Shown: positions 13,870 through 23,231 of the stretch, one piece after another
Layout of the letters: each line of letters starts with the position of its first letter
Position numbering within the stretch: position 1 is the stretch's first letter
DNA from: Reyranella sp.
GTDB taxonomy: Bacteria > Pseudomonadota > Alphaproteobacteria > Reyranellales > Reyranellaceae
Length of the DNA stretch: 34,872 bases
NCBI GenBank assembly: GCA_030684475.1
Contig: JAUXWB010000084.1
Coordinates: forward strand, 1-34,872
Direction: 5' to 3'
Position numbers and translations under genes: made by a program
Notes under the pieces: generated by a model
What the model was told of the DNA's origin: nothing
The model's input: the letters and a program-made list of their open reading frames with translations, nothing else
Databases searched by the model: none

Positions 13870-14307
13870 ATGCCTGAACGTAAAGCCAAGCTCGAACTCC
13901 TTTGCGTTGAACGCGGTCTCAAAATGACCGACCAGCGCCGCGTCATTGCGCGCGTCCTCTCCGATTCGTCAGATCATCCGGATGTCGAGGCGGTCCACCG
14001 CCGCGCGACCGCGATCGACCCGAACATTTCCATTGCGACCGTCTACCGCACGGTTCGGTTGTTCGAGGAAGCGGGCATTCTTGCCAAGCACGATTTCGGC
14101 GATGGCCGGGCGCGCTACGAGGAGACGCCTGACGAGCACCATGACCATCTGATCGATATCCAGACCGGCAAGGTTGTCGAATTCCACAACGGCGAGATCG
14201 AGGAGCTGCAGCGCAAGATCGCGGAAAAGGCCGGCTACCGGCTGGTCGGTCATCGACTCGAATTGTATGGCGTGCCTTTGGGCAGCAAGACCGAGCGTCA
14301 AAAATGA
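13870..14307 (+). CDS. fur: Fur-family transcriptional regulator
   Basis: The 145-residue protein has the Fur winged helix ('GLKMTDQRRVIARVLSDSSDHPDVEAVHRRATAIDPNISIATVYRTVRLFEEAGIL') and the metal-binding dimerisation domain ('RYEETPDEHHDHLIDIQTGKVVEFHNGEIEELQRKIAEKAGYRLVGHRLELYGVPL'). There are no CxxC zinc motifs, as in alphaproteobacterial Fur/Mur proteins, which sense Fe(II) or Mn(II). It is not Irr-like as far as I can see, because the HHDH/HNGEIE pattern is that of Fur/Mur. The ATG at 13870 is preceded by the shared divergent promoter. The ornithine-lipid genes follow after 65 bp. Confidence 0.92.
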   Translation: MPERKAKLELLCVERGLKMTDQRRVIARVLSDSSDHPDVEAVHRRATAIDPNISIATVYRTVRLFEEAGILAKHDFGDGRARYEETPDEHHDHLIDIQTGKVVEFHNGEIEELQRKIAEKAGYRLVGHRLELYGVPLGSKTERQK

Positions 14308-14372
14308 GTGGACGGAACCATTGCCACCCCGATAATGGGCGAATGATTGGGGCGGCTCCCTGCGGATGAAGC

Positions 14373-15224
14373 ATGCGCATCGACCGCGTTGACAGCGAAG
14401 CCGAACTTCTTGGGACTCCCACTTCGAGTGCGGAGATCGTCAAAGTCGTTGCCGGCGATTTCGAAGTCCGACTGGCCGAAACCGCCGCCGAGATCGATGC
14501 GGCACAGGCCCTTCGCTATCGGGTGTTCTATGATGAGATGCAGGCGAGGCCGTCGCCCGAGGCGGCGCGACTGCGGCGCGACTTCGACGATTTCGACACT
14601 GTCTGTGACCATCTGGTCGTGCTCGATCGCCGCCGCGGCGAGGGCCCTGGCGGCATCGTCGGCACCTACCGCCTGATCCGCCAGCCGGCCGCGGCAAAGA
14701 TCGGCCGCTTCTACTCGGCTGCCGAATATGACATCGCGCCGATGATCAACTATCCGGGTGAGATTCTGGAAACCGGACGTTCTTGCATCGAAAAGGACGC
14801 GCGCAACACCGCGACCATGCAGATGCTGTGGCGCGGCATCGCGCTTTATGCGTTCCACTACAACATTCAGGTGATGTTCGGTTGCGCCAGCCTGCCGGGA
14901 ACGGATCCGGCCCAGCACACGCTGCCGCTCAGCTATCTCTACCACCATCATCTCGCGCCGCCGGAGATTCGGGTGCGCGCGCTGGCGAGCCGCTACGTCA
15001 AGATGGATACGCTGGCGCCGGGCACCTACGACGAGCGCAAGGCAATGGCGCGCGTGCCGCCGCTCATCAAGGGCTACTTGCGACTGGGCGCCTTCGTCGG
15101 CGACGGTGCGGTGATCGATCCCGAGTTCAACACCACCGACGTCTTCGTCATCGTCAAGACCGAACTGGTGACGGAAAAGTACATCCGGCACTACGAACGC
15201 GGAATTCGTGACCAGAACGATTGA
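14373..15224 (+). CDS. olsB: OlsB-like GNAT acyltransferase (L-ornithine N-alpha-acyltransferase / hemolysin-like)
   Basis: The 283-residue protein matches OlsB and its relatives: 'VRLAETAAEIDAAQALRYRVFYDEMQA', 'DFDDFDTVCDHLVVLDR', 'IVGTYRLIRQ', 'FYSAAEYDIAPMI', 'ILETGRSCIEKDAR', 'FGCASLPGTDPAQHTLPLSYLYHHH' and 'LPPLIKGYLRLGAFVGDGAVIDPEFNTTDVF'-type text near the end. OlsB joins a 3-hydroxyacyl chain from acyl-ACP to ornithine, the first step of ornithine-lipid synthesis at the inner membrane. The next gene is a PlsC-type acyltransferase overlapping by 17 bp, which fits an OlsB-OlsA pair. Close homologues are sometimes labelled hemolysin-like without evidence of haemolysis. Confidence 0.87.
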   Translation: MRIDRVDSEAELLGTPTSSAEIVKVVAGDFEVRLAETAAEIDAAQALRYRVFYDEMQARPSPEAARLRRDFDDFDTVCDHLVVLDRRRGEGPGGIVGTYRLIRQPAAAKIGRFYSAAEYDIAPMINYPGEILETGRSCIEKDARNTATMQMLWRGIALYAFHYNIQVMFGCASLPGTDPAQHTLPLSYLYHHHLAPPEIRVRALASRYVKMDTLAPGTYDERKAMARVPPLIKGYLRLGAFVGDGAVIDPEFNTTDVFVIVKTELVTEKYIRHYERGIRDQND

Positions 15225-16059
15225 CGCGCCTGCAGCGACAATGTGGATCGGGTCTCCCCTGCGCGGCGCGTTTCGGCTGCTGAGCTACCTGCTGCTTACA
15301 CTGGCGCTGCTGCCCATCCATCTGCTGGCACAGGCGCTGCGGATAACGCCGGTCGTGCGCTGGCTGCCGGTCATCTACCACCGCATGGTCTGCGTCATCC
15401 TGGGTATCCGCGTGCGGGTCCACGGCGAACGCTCGACCGTGACGCCCACGCTCTATGTCTGCAACCACGTGTCCTATCTCGACATCGAACTTCTGGGCGG
15501 GCTGGTGCCGGGCAGCTTCGTCGCCAAGGCCGAGGTCGCGACCTGGCCGTTCTTCAGCACGCTCGCCAAGGCGCAGGGCACCATCTTCGTCGACCGGCGC
15601 TCGAGCAAGGCCAGCACCAGCCGCGACGAGATGCTGAAGCGCCTCAATACCGGCGATAACCTCATGCTGTTTCCCGAAGGCACCAGCAGCGACGGCACCC
15701 GCGTCCTGCCGTTTCGAAGCGCCCTGTTCGCCGTGGCTCAACTGCGCCGCGACGACAAGCCGATTACCGTGCAGCCGGTGGCGATTTCCTACACGCGTCT
15801 CGACGGCATTCCGCTCGGCCGCTACTGGCGGCCGCTGTTCGCCTGGTTCGGTGACCTCGATCTGGTGCCGCATCTTTGGCAGATGGTCTGCCTGGGCGAG
15901 ACCGAGGCGGTTGTGACGTTCTTCCCGACCATCGACATCGACCGTCTTGGCGACCGCAAGAAACTTGCCGAATATTGCTTCCGGCAGGTGTCGTTTGGCG
16001 TGCAATCGGCGAATTCCGGCCGCACCGAGCTGCTGCCGCCGCCGGTGAGCGCCGCCTAG
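15208..16059 (+). CDS. 1-acyl-sn-glycerol-3-phosphate acyltransferase family protein (OlsA/PlsC-like)
   Basis: The 283-residue protein has one N-terminal membrane segment ('FRLLSYLLLTLALLPIHLLA') and the acyltransferase motifs H-x4-D in 'NHVSYLD', the 'GTIFVDRR' block and 'FPEGTSSDGTRVLPF'. It transfers an acyl group either to lysophosphatidic acid (PlsC) or to lyso-ornithine lipid (OlsA). The 17-bp overlap with the OlsB-like gene favours the OlsA role. The start is taken as GTG 15208; an ATG at 15241 is an alternative that would lose 11 residues. Confidence 0.88.
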   Translation: MTRTIDAPAATMWIGSPLRGAFRLLSYLLLTLALLPIHLLAQALRITPVVRWLPVIYHRMVCVILGIRVRVHGERSTVTPTLYVCNHVSYLDIELLGGLVPGSFVAKAEVATWPFFSTLAKAQGTIFVDRRSSKASTSRDEMLKRLNTGDNLMLFPEGTSSDGTRVLPFRSALFAVAQLRRDDKPITVQPVAISYTRLDGIPLGRYWRPLFAWFGDLDLVPHLWQMVCLGETEAVVTFFPTIDIDRLGDRKKLAEYCFRQVSFGVQSANSGRTELLPPPVSAA

Positions 16060-16119
16060 CGGCCCTCGACCCTGACCGTGCCCGATGTTAAGAACTGCTT
16101 GTTCCAGCAACGGAGACAG

Positions 16120-17595
16120 ATGAAAGACGTCCGCACCGGCACTCAGAGCCAGTGGCAGCGTAAGCGCGTGTTCATTCGCACTTACGGGTGCCAGATGAAC
16201 GTCTACGATTCGGACCGCATGGCCGATGTCCTGCGGCCGCTCGGTTATGCCCTGTCGGAAAATCCCGAGCAGGCCGACCTCGTCGTCCTCAATACCTGCC
16301 ACATCCGCGAAAAGGCCTCGGAAAAGGTCTATTCCGAACTCGGCCGGCTGCGCGACCTCAAGGCCGAGCGCCGCCGCGGCGGGTCCGACCTGGTCATCGC
16401 CGTGGCGGGTTGCGTGGCGCAGGCCGAGGGCGAGGAGATCATCCAGCGCCAGCCCGCGGTCGATATCGTCGTCGGCCCGCAGGCCTATCATCGTCTGCCC
16501 GAGCTGCTGGCGCGGGCCGCGCGCGCGACCGACGCACGGCGCGCCGATGGCCGGCGCCGGCCCGGCGCCGGCGTGCTCGACACCGAATTTCCCGCCGAGA
16601 GCAAATTCGACCACCTGCCGGCGCCATCCGACGTGCGGGCGGGCTCGGCCTTCGTTTCCATCCAGGAGGGCTGCGACAAGTTCTGCACCTTCTGCGTCGT
16701 GCCCTACACGCGGGGCGCGGAATATTCGCGGCCGGCCACGTCGGTCCTGCAGGAGGCCCGTGCCTTGGTGGCGGCGGGAGCGATCGAGATCACGCTGCTC
16801 GGCCAGAACGTCAATGCCTATCACGGCGAGGCGCCCGGCAGCTCGAACGTGGGCCTGGGTGCCGGCTCGACCTGGACGCTGGCGCGCCTGATCCGCGCGC
16901 TCGCCGAGATCGATGGCCTGGCGCGGATCAGGTACACCACCTCCCATCCGCGCGACATGTTCGACGACCTCGTCGCCGCGCACGGCGACGTGCCGCAACT
17001 CATGCCCTACCTGCACCTGCCGGTGCAGTCGGGGTCGGATCGTGTCCTCGAGGCCATGAACCGCGGCCATGGCCGAAACCATTTCCGTCGGCTGGTCGAT
17101 CGTCTGCGCGACATCCGCCCGGATATCGCCCTGTCGTCCGACTTCATCGTCGGGTTTCCGGGAGAGAGCGACGTCGACTTCGACGACACGATGCGACTGG
17201 TCGAGGAGGTCGGCTTCGCGTCGGCCTTCTCCTTCAAGTACAGCCGTCGACCCGGGACTCCGGGAGCGGCGCTGGACGGTCAGGTTGCCGAAAGCATCAA
17301 GACGGCGCGTCTCGCCGCGCTGCAATCGCTGCTCGGGCGTCAGCAGCGTGACTTCAATACCTCCAAGGTCGGGGCCACCGTGCCGGTGCTGTTTGCCGGG
17401 GCGGGCCGCAAGCCGGGCCAGATGCTGGGCAAGAGCCCGTGGCTGCAGTCCGTCTTCGTGGAAGGGAATGCCGACATGATCGGACGCCTTGCGACCGTGC
17501 GGCTGCTGGCCGCCCATCCCCTCAGCCTGGCGGGCGAAATCGCGACGGATGGGCTGCCGGCCCGGGCGGGCGGGCCATTCGGGGTCGCCGCATGA
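16120..17595 (+). CDS. miaB: tRNA-2-methylthio-N6-dimethylallyladenosine synthase MiaB
   Basis: From the ATG at 16120 (GGAG 7 nt upstream) the enzyme has 491 residues. The N-terminal UPF0004 domain has its three cluster cysteines in 'YGCQMN', 'NTCHIREKA' and 'AGCVAQ'. The radical SAM motif C-x3-C-x2-C is at residues 185-192 ('[10 protein letters not shown]'). The C-terminus is a TRAM domain ('[24 protein letters not shown]'). It adds a methylthio group to i6A37 of tRNAs. 'GQNVNAYHG' and 'DFIVGFPGE' separate it from MtaB and RimO. Its stop overlaps the phoH start (ATGA). An in-frame GTG at 16078 is less likely. Confidence 0.97.
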   Translation: MKDVRTGTQSQWQRKRVFIRTYGCQMNVYDSDRMADVLRPLGYALSENPEQADLVVLNTCHIREKASEKVYSELGRLRDLKAERRRGGSDLVIAVAGCVAQAEGEEIIQRQPAVDIVVGPQAYHRLPELLARAARATDARRADGRRRPGAGVLDTEFPAESKFDHLPAPSDVRAGSAFVSIQEGCDKFCTFCVVPYTRGAEYSRPATSVLQEARALVAAGAIEITLLGQNVNAYHGEAPGSSNVGLGAGSTWTLARLIRALAEIDGLARIRYTTSHPRDMFDDLVAAHGDVPQLMPYLHLPVQSGSDRVLEAMNRGHGRNHFRRLVDRLRDIRPDIALSSDFIVGFPGESDVDFDDTMRLVEEVGFASAFSFKYSRRPGTPGAALDGQVAESIKTARLAALQSLLGRQQRDFNTSKVGATVPVLFAGAGRKPGQMLGKSPWLQSVFVEGNADMIGRLATVRLLAAHPLSLAGEIATDGLPARAGGPFGVAA

Positions 17596-18572
17596 GCACG
17601 GTGCCGGTGGGCGCCGGCGTCCGCGCCGCCGACGTGCGTCGCATGACGTTCGATGACAACACGCTGGTGGCGGCACTCTACGGCAACCACGATCGGCACC
17701 TGGTGCGCATCGAGCAGCTTGCGAACGTCCAGCTGAGCGCGCGCGGCAACCAGCTTGCGATTGCCGGCACGCCGGACGATGCGACGATCGTGCACAAGGC
17801 CCTGGGCGCGCTCTACGAGCGGTTGAAGCGCGGCCTGTCGATCGAGATGGCCGACATCGATGCCGCCGTCCGCTTTGCGCGGACGGGCGCCGAGCGCGGC
17901 GACGAGGACGGAATCCGTACGCGCCGCCGCATCGTGCAGGCGCGCTCGCCCGGGCAACGCGACTATCTGGCGGCGCTGCGCGAGCGCGACATGGTGTTCG
18001 TACTGGGCCCGGCCGGCAGCGGCAAGACCTACCTTGCGGTCGCCATGGGTGTCTCGCTGCTGCTCGCCGGCAAGGTCGAGCGCATCGTGCTGTCGCGGCC
18101 GGCGGTCGAGGCCGGCGAGCGGCTGGGCTTTCTGCCCGGCGACATGAAGGAAAAGATCGATCCCTACCTGCGGCCGCTCTACGACGCCTTGCACGACATG
18201 ATGCCGGCCGAGCTGATCGCCAGCCGCATGGAGTCGGGCGAGATCGAGATCGCGCCGCTCGCCTTCATGCGCGGCCGCACGCTTGCCCATTGCTTCGTCA
18301 TCCTCGACGAGGCGCAGAACACTACGCCGATGCAGATGCGCATGTTCCTGACGCGGCTGGGCGAGGGCTCGCGCATGGTGATCACCGGCGATCCCAGCCA
18401 GACCGACCTGCCGGGTGGCCAGAAGTCGGGGCTGAACGACGCGGTCGACACTTTGAGCGATGTCGATGGCGTGCGCTTCGTGCGGCTGACCTCCAAGGAC
18501 GTCGTCCGCCATGATCTCGTGACCCGCATCGTCGAGGCCTATGACGCGCGCGACAAGAAGACCAAGGGCTAA
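17592..18572 (+). CDS. PhoH family ATPase (PhoL-like)
   Basis: The 326-residue protein has an N-terminal KH-like region and a P-loop ATPase core. Walker A is 'GPAGSGKT' near residue 140, followed by '[33 protein letters not shown]', the PhoH signature, Walker B '[10 protein letters not shown]', '[18 protein letters not shown]' and 'GLNDAVDTL'. PhoH/PhoL ATPases are linked to RNA metabolism and ribosome maturation and are typically encoded next to ybeY. The start overlaps the miaB stop and the 3' end overlaps ybeY by 32 bp, so miaB-phoH-ybeY form one transcription unit. Confidence 0.95.
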   Translation: MSTVPVGAGVRAADVRRMTFDDNTLVAALYGNHDRHLVRIEQLANVQLSARGNQLAIAGTPDDATIVHKALGALYERLKRGLSIEMADIDAAVRFARTGAERGDEDGIRTRRRIVQARSPGQRDYLAALRERDMVFVLGPAGSGKTYLAVAMGVSLLLAGKVERIVLSRPAVEAGERLGFLPGDMKEKIDPYLRPLYDALHDMMPAELIASRMESGEIEIAPLAFMRGRTLAHCFVILDEAQNTTPMQMRMFLTRLGEGSRMVITGDPSQTDLPGGQKSGLNDAVDTLSDVDGVRFVRLTSKDVVRHDLVTRIVEAYDARDKKTKG

Positions 18573-19032
18573 GCCCTCGGTCGCCTGCACGGTCGTCGTC
18601 CTCGATGCGGGATGGGCCAGGGCGCTGCCCGATGCCGCGAAACTGGCAAGGCGTGCGGCGCGTGCGGCGTTCGCCGGGGCGAGACGCGGCGGTCGCCGCT
18701 CGCTCAACGTCGCGCTGGCCGACGACAAGGGCGTGCGTCTGCTGAACGCGCGCGACCGCAACAAGGACAAGCCGACCAACGTTCTGTCCTACCCGTCGGG
18801 CGAGCGCGACTTCCTGGGTGACATCGTGCTGGCACGCCAGACCGTATGGCGTGAGGCGCGCGCCCAGAAAAAGACGCCGGCCGACCATCTCACGCATCTG
18901 GTGGTCCATGGAACGTTGCACCTGCTGGGCTACGACCATGAGACCAGCGATGCCGACGCCGAGCGCATGGAAGCGCTCGAGCGCCGCATCGTCGCCCGGC
19001 TCGGCATCGCCGATCCCTACGAGGCGCGCTAG
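18541..19032 (+). CDS. ybeY: Endoribonuclease YbeY (rRNA maturation factor)
   Basis: The 163-residue protein contains the YbeY metal site H-G-x-L-H-L-x-G-Y-D-H at residues 123-133 ('[11 protein letters not shown]') and the upstream '[18 protein letters not shown]' and 'GDIVLA' blocks. YbeY is a single-strand endoribonuclease needed for 16S rRNA 3' maturation and ribosome quality control. The ATG at 18541 lies within the end of phoH. A later start would cut the first strand ('[19 protein letters not shown]'), so the overlap appears real. In related genomes corC normally follows directly; here two minus-strand genes intervene. Confidence 0.95.
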   Translation: MTRATRRPRAKPSVACTVVVLDAGWARALPDAAKLARRAARAAFAGARRGGRRSLNVALADDKGVRLLNARDRNKDKPTNVLSYPSGERDFLGDIVLARQTVWREARAQKKTPADHLTHLVVHGTLHLLGYDHETSDADAERMEALERRIVARLGIADPYEAR

Positions 19033-19048
19033 GGTCTTCTCGGTGGCG

Positions 19049-19654
19049 TCAGGGCTCGGTCGAACGGAAAGGATGCTCGTCAGCCAGTTTCCTGGTCAGT
19101 GCCCGCAGCCATGGTGTCCGCGCCGCCGTGTCGACGCCGAGGCCGCGTGCGAGGCGCTCGGCGACGAACGCGGTCACGTCCGCCTGTGTGAGGCGTCCGA
19201 ACAGCAGATAAGGCTCTTTCCCAGCCATCGTGGAGTCGATTGCGACAAGCGCGTTCGTCATCTGCGCCATGCAGTCGTCGATCCAGGGCTGATGCAATTT
19301 CTCCGGCGGACAATGGTTGCGGTGGTAGGCAGCCTGAAGTCCCTTGTCGCAGGCGCCCATCATGATCGCAGCGACCTTCAGGACAGCGCGCCGGTCGGGA
19401 CCCGTGGCCGGTGTCAGGGCGCGGTCGTGACCATGAGCCTCATCGAGATGGTCGATGATGGCGCCACTGTCGACCAGCGTCTCGCCGCTGTCGAGCACCA
19501 GTGCGGGAATGCGGCCGAGGGGATTGCTGGCCCGTACCTCGGTCCGATTCGCAAAGCCGGAAAGCGGCCGCTGCTCGAAGGCCATGCCATAGGCTTCGAG
19601 CGTGACGGCGACGCGGCGCGTGTACGGCGAACGGTTCACCCCGATCAACAGCAT
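19049..19654 (-). CDS. Glutathione S-transferase family protein
   Basis: A 201-residue protein with an N-terminal thioredoxin-like domain beginning 'MLLIGVNRSPYTRRVAVTLEAYGM', with a candidate catalytic Ser9. 'NPLGRIPALVLDSGETLVDSGAIIDHLDE' contains the cis-Pro and the E/D-S glutathione-binding pair. The C-terminal domain is helical. It may conjugate or reduce electrophiles with glutathione in the cytoplasm; the substrate is unknown. A longer frame upstream overlaps the aldo/keto reductase gene and is not supported. It lies 26 bp after that gene, probably in one operon. Confidence 0.9.
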   Translation of the reverse strand: MLLIGVNRSPYTRRVAVTLEAYGMAFEQRPLSGFANRTEVRASNPLGRIPALVLDSGETLVDSGAIIDHLDEAHGHDRALTPATGPDRRAVLKVAAIMMGACDKGLQAAYHRNHCPPEKLHQPWIDDCMAQMTNALVAIDSTMAGKEPYLLFGRLTQADVTAFVAERLARGLGVDTAARTPWLRALTRKLADEHPFRSTEP

Positions 19655-19680
19655 CGCGTTTCCGATCTTCGAGTGGGTGC

Positions 19681-20511
19681 CTAGAGCATTTCGAGCGGCT
19701 GTTTGCCCCTGGGGGGCGGGAAGGCGCGATCGAGTTCGGCCAGGATCTGCGGCGAGAGGCTGAGCTCGAGCGCGCCAAGATTTTCCTTCACGCGTTCGCG
19801 GCTCGCCGACTTGGGAATGGTGACGACGCCGGGCTGGGCGAGCAGCCAGGCGAGCGCGAGCTGGGCCGGCGTGCAGCCGATCCCCTGGGCAAGACTCTTG
19901 AGCGCGGGCTTGCGCAGCAGCGCCCCCTGGTCCAGCGGCGAGTAGGCCATCAGGGGGATCGAGCGTTTGCGCATCCACGGCAGCAGGTCGAATTCCGGGC
20001 CGCGGCGCGAGAGGCAGTAGAGCACCTGGTTGCTGGCATTGAGGCCCTTGTCGAGGCCGGCGGCGTCCTCCATGTCGCCGAGGTCGAAGTTGCTGACGCC
20101 GAAATCGCCGATCTTTCCCGCCTCGCGCAGGCGATGGAACGCCTCGAAGGTTTCCTCGATCCGTGCCCCGCCCCGCCAGTGCAGCAGATAGAGATCGATC
20201 CGCTCGATCCGCATGCGCTTAAGGCTGCGTTCGCACGCCGCGATCGCGCCGGCGCGGGAGGCATTGTGCGGATAGACCTTGCTCACGATGAAGGGCCGCC
20301 CGCTGCGACCGGCGATCGCCTCGCCCACGATCTCCTCGGCGCCGCCGTCGCCGTACATTTCGGCCGTGTCGACCATCGGATAGCCGAGGTCGAGCCCGTA
20401 TTTCAGCGCATCCAGTTCCTCGGCCCGCCGTCGCGGGCTTTCGCCCATCCGCCAAGTGCCGAGGCCGAAGGCCGGCATCGCCGCGCCGGAGGGTAATTTG
20501 CAGGAACGCAT
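19681..20511 (-). CDS. Aldo/keto reductase
   Basis: The 276-residue protein is a (beta/alpha)8 aldo/keto reductase with the full catalytic tetrad: D48 and Y53 in 'VDTAEMYGDGGAEE', K78 in 'VSKVYP' and H111 in 'LYLLHWRG'. The NADPH-binding end is 'TIPKSASRERVKENLGAL'. It reduces carbonyls to alcohols. The ATG at 20511 is chosen because GGAAG lies just upstream; 20532 is a less likely start. It precedes the GST gene, which suggests a shared carbonyl or electrophile detoxification role, possibly linked to methylglyoxal, but that is inference. Confidence 0.92.
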   Translation of the reverse strand: MRSCKLPSGAAMPAFGLGTWRMGESPRRRAEELDALKYGLDLGYPMVDTAEMYGDGGAEEIVGEAIAGRSGRPFIVSKVYPHNASRAGAIAACERSLKRMRIERIDLYLLHWRGGARIEETFEAFHRLREAGKIGDFGVSNFDLGDMEDAAGLDKGLNASNQVLYCLSRRGPEFDLLPWMRKRSIPLMAYSPLDQGALLRKPALKSLAQGIGCTPAQLALAWLLAQPGVVTIPKSASRERVKENLGALELSLSPQILAELDRAFPPPRGKQPLEML

Positions 20512-20561
20512 CAGGAACTTCCGCGATTGCAACGCCGGGCCGATAGCCTATCTTAGGAACC

Positions 20562-21515
20562 ATGCCCGATTCCACATCGCACAGTACACGGCCGGGCGGG
20601 ATCGGCCCGGCTTTGACCAGCGAACCCCTTGAGGAACCGGCGCCTTCGCCGGTTCCCGAAGCTCCGTCCACGGGCGGACTACTGCGCGCCATTCTGCGCC
20701 GCCTGCGCCGCCGCGAGAAGAACGAGGCGGTCCGCGAGGCCATCGAGGAGCTGATCGAGGAGACGCCCGAGAGCGACACGCCGATCAGCGAGGACCAGCG
20801 GGTCCTTCTCGCCAACATCCTGAAGCTGCGCGACAAGACGGTGGCCGACGTCATGGTGCCGCGAGTCGACATCGTCGCCATCGCCGCCGACACGCCTCTC
20901 GACGAGGTCGTGCGGGTGATCCAGACCGAGGCCCACTCGCGCTATCCGGTCTATCGCGAGGCGCTCGACGACGTGATCGGCATGATCCACATCAAGGACG
21001 TGCTGGCCTATTGGGGCACGGCAAAGAAATTCAATCTTCGCGATATCCTGCGCCGGGTCGTCTTCGTGGCGCCGACGTTGCCGGTGCTCGACATGCTGCT
21101 CGACATGCGCCGCTCGCGCACGCACATGGCGCTGGTGGTCGATGAGTTCGGCGGTACCGATGGCCTGCTCACGATCGAGGATCTGGTCGAGGAGATCGTG
21201 GGCGAGATCGAGGACGAGCACGACGTCGCCCAGACGCCGACAGTCGCCCGCCGCGTCGACGGCACCATCGACGTCAATGGCCGCACATCCGTCGAGCTTC
21301 TCGAGCAGGAGATCGGCCGCGTGCTGTCGGAGGATGAACGGCGCGAGATCGACACCGTGGGCGGCCTGATCTTCTCCCTGCTCGGCCGCATCCCCGAGCG
21401 TGGCGAAGTGATCCGCCATCCCTCCGGCGTGGAGTTCGAAGTGCTCGATGTCGATCCGCGGCGCATCCGTCGTCTGCGCGTGCGGCAACCGACATCGTCC
21501 CGGTCTGCCGCCTGA
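20562..21515 (+). CDS. corC: CorC/HlyC family CBS-domain protein
   Basis: A 317-residue cytoplasmic protein. After a proline-rich, low-complexity N-terminus of about 40 residues come two CBS domains ('TVADVMVPRVDIVAIAADTPLDEVVRVIQTEAHSRYPVY' and 'TLPVLDMLLDMRRSRTHMALVVDEFGGTDGLLTIEDLVEEIVGEIEDE') and a C-terminal CorC_HlyC domain ('TVGGLIFSLLGRIPERGEVIRHPSGVEFEVLDVDPRRIRRLRV'). No DUF21/CNNM membrane domain is present, as in E. coli CorC/YbeX. It is linked to Mg/Co efflux and, by gene order, to ribosome and envelope genes. lnt follows after 16 bp, the usual arrangement. Confidence 0.93.
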   Translation: MPDSTSHSTRPGGIGPALTSEPLEEPAPSPVPEAPSTGGLLRAILRRLRRREKNEAVREAIEELIEETPESDTPISEDQRVLLANILKLRDKTVADVMVPRVDIVAIAADTPLDEVVRVIQTEAHSRYPVYREALDDVIGMIHIKDVLAYWGTAKKFNLRDILRRVVFVAPTLPVLDMLLDMRRSRTHMALVVDEFGGTDGLLTIEDLVEEIVGEIEDEHDVAQTPTVARRVDGTIDVNGRTSVELLEQEIGRVLSEDERREIDTVGGLIFSLLGRIPERGEVIRHPSGVEFEVLDVDPRRIRRLRVRQPTSSRSAA

Positions 21516-21531
21516 TCGCCGCGCGCCTGCG

Positions 21532-23034
21532 ATGAAGCTGCGGGGATGGCGTGCCGGCGGCGCGGCTTTTCTGGCCGGTGCGCTCGCGGCCTTGGCGATG
21601 CCGCCGCTCTATTGGCTGCCGCTGGCCGTCGTCGGCATGGTCGTCTTCGTCTGGCTCTGGGAGACGGCCTCCGGGCCGCGAAGCGCGTTGCTGCGGGGCT
21701 GGGCCTGGGGCATCGGTCATTTCGCCGTCGGCTCCTACTGGATCCTCGAGGCCTTCTCCGTTCCACCCGCCGACTACGAGCTGCTGGGGCCTCCGATCGT
21801 GGCCGGTCTCTCCGTGGTCCTGGGCTTTTTTCCGGGCCTGGCGGCCGGCGGGGCGCGATGGGCTGCCTTGCGATGGCCTGCTCTGGCCGGGCGCTATCGC
21901 CGTCTTGTTCTGCTGGCGATCGCCTGGACGGCGGCCGAGTGGCTGCGCGGCCACGTCTTCACCGGCTATCCGTGGAATCCGCTGGGCCATGTCTGGGCTT
22001 TCGCCCCGCCGTTGCTGCAAGGGGCGGCGCTGTTCGGCGTGTACGGCCTCGGCGCCTTCACCTTTCTCGCCTTGGCGGCGCCCACGGCGGGATGGCGGGC
22101 ATCGGTCGCGGCCCTGGTCGCGATCGGCCTTGCCGGCGCCGCCGGGCAGGCCATCCTGACGCCGGCGGGCGAGGGTGGGCCGATGGTGCGCATCGTGCAA
22201 CCCAATATCCCGCAGTCGGAGAAATGGCGGCCGGATACGAGAGCGCGGCACCTTGCCAAACTCGTCGAGATGAGCCGACGCAACGGCTTCGACAGTCTCG
22301 CCGCCGTTGTCTGGCCCGAAACTGCGCCACCCTTCATCATCGAGCCGGGATCCCCCGCGCTGGAGGTCATGGCCACGGCGGTGCCGCCCGGCGGCTATCT
22401 TCTGACTGGCGCCGCGCGCGGCACGGGCCAGCGTCAGGACGGCGTGTGGAATTCGCTGCTCGTCATCGATGGTGCCGGCGCCGTCGTCGCGCACTATGAC
22501 AAGGTCCATCTGGTGCCCCTGGGCGAGTACATTCCTTTTCGTCGCCAACTCGCGCCGGTGTCCGGCTTCATCGGTCGCGGCTCGTTCGAAGAGGGCGAGC
22601 AGCGCATGACCCTCGGGTTTCCGAACCTGCCGTCCTTCTCGCCGGTGATCTGCTACGAGGTGATCTTTCCGGCGGCGGTGACCGGCCCCGGCGAGCGGCC
22701 GCGCTGGCTTCTGAACGTGACCAACGACGCCTGGTTCGGCCTTTCCAGCGGCCCTTATCAACATCTGACTAGCGCCCGCCTGCGGGCCGTCGAGGAAGGC
22801 CTGCCCATGATCCGTGCGGCCAACACCGGCGTATCCGCCGTGATCGATGCCTATGGCCGGGTTCTGGCGTCCCTCGACATGATGGAGGAGGGCGTCATCG
22901 ACCATCGTCTTCCGCAGGCGCGGGAGCCCACACCCTACGGTCGTTGGGGCGACGGGATCCTATTGGCCGTCCTGGCGTTTCTGGCGGGCGGCATGGTTGT
23001 GGGAAAGACATCGAACGACCGACCTCGGCGGTAA
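21532..23034 (+). CDS. lnt: Apolipoprotein N-acyltransferase
   Basis: A 500-residue enzyme with about seven membrane helices in the first 200 residues and a periplasmic nitrilase domain. The catalytic triad is visible: E263 in 'VVWPETAPPF', K324 in 'YDKVHLVPLGEYIPF' and C374 in 'PVICYEVIFP'. 'NVTNDAWFGLSSGPYQHLTSARLRAVEEGLPMIRAANTGVSAVIDAYGR' is also typical. Lnt adds the third acyl chain to the N-terminal cysteine of lipoproteins. The ATG at 21532 gives the short basic N-terminus usual in the family; the open frame upstream overlaps corC. The PhrR/PraR-like gene and metK follow. Confidence 0.97.
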   Translation: MKLRGWRAGGAAFLAGALAALAMPPLYWLPLAVVGMVVFVWLWETASGPRSALLRGWAWGIGHFAVGSYWILEAFSVPPADYELLGPPIVAGLSVVLGFFPGLAAGGARWAALRWPALAGRYRRLVLLAIAWTAAEWLRGHVFTGYPWNPLGHVWAFAPPLLQGAALFGVYGLGAFTFLALAAPTAGWRASVAALVAIGLAGAAGQAILTPAGEGGPMVRIVQPNIPQSEKWRPDTRARHLAKLVEMSRRNGFDSLAAVVWPETAPPFIIEPGSPALEVMATAVPPGGYLLTGAARGTGQRQDGVWNSLLVIDGAGAVVAHYDKVHLVPLGEYIPFRRQLAPVSGFIGRGSFEEGEQRMTLGFPNLPSFSPVICYEVIFPAAVTGPGERPRWLLNVTNDAWFGLSSGPYQHLTSARLRAVEEGLPMIRAANTGVSAVIDAYGRVLASLDMMEEGVIDHRLPQAREPTPYGRWGDGILLAVLAFLAGGMVVGKTSNDRPRR

Positions 23035-23116
23035 ACTATTCCGAGATTTCAAAGCCCTGAGGTTCAGCTTGCATTCTGCGTACGAGGGGCTAAGGTCATA
23101 TGCAGCTTAGGCGTGT

Positions 23117-23133
23117 AGATATGCATTTTTGCA
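23117..23133. promoter_or_regulatory. Copy 1 of the AGATATGCA(T/A)TTTTGCA motif, upstream of the XRE regulator
   Basis: AGATATGCATTTTTGCA lies 99 bp upstream of the XRE-family ATG, in an intergenic stretch, with a TGCA-N4-TGCA dyad inside. The same 17 bp occurs at 31620-31636 (one base differs) and 32093-32109. Three near-identical copies, all outside genes, suggest an operator, possibly of the XRE protein itself. Confidence 0.6.
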
Positions 23134-23160
23134 CTGGTGGTTTTGCCGGCCCTCGCACTT

Positions 23161-23189
23161 TTGACGTGTTTTTCACTCCGTTGTTACAG
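23161..23189 (+). promoter_or_regulatory. Candidate sigma-70 promoter for the XRE regulator
   Basis: TTGACG (23161-23166) and TTACAG (23184-23189) are separated by 17 bp and lie 43-71 bp before the ATG at 23232. The -35 is good and the -10 weak. The AGATATGCA motif ends 27 bp upstream of the -35. Confidence 0.4.
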
Positions 23190-23231
23190 CTCTTTCCCCT
23201 ACGAAATCGTACCAATGAGGAATCTGGACCG

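Noticed and set aside
14373..15224. Hemolysin annotation for the OlsB-like gene
   Set aside because: The sequence is a GNAT-type acyltransferase next to a PlsC/OlsA-type gene; the hemolysin label is a historical name without support here.
15154..18779. Minus-strand frames of 840 and 479 codons opposite olsB to ybeY
   Set aside because: Low-complexity Arg/His/Gly-rich translations opposite clear genes on the plus strand; no family features.
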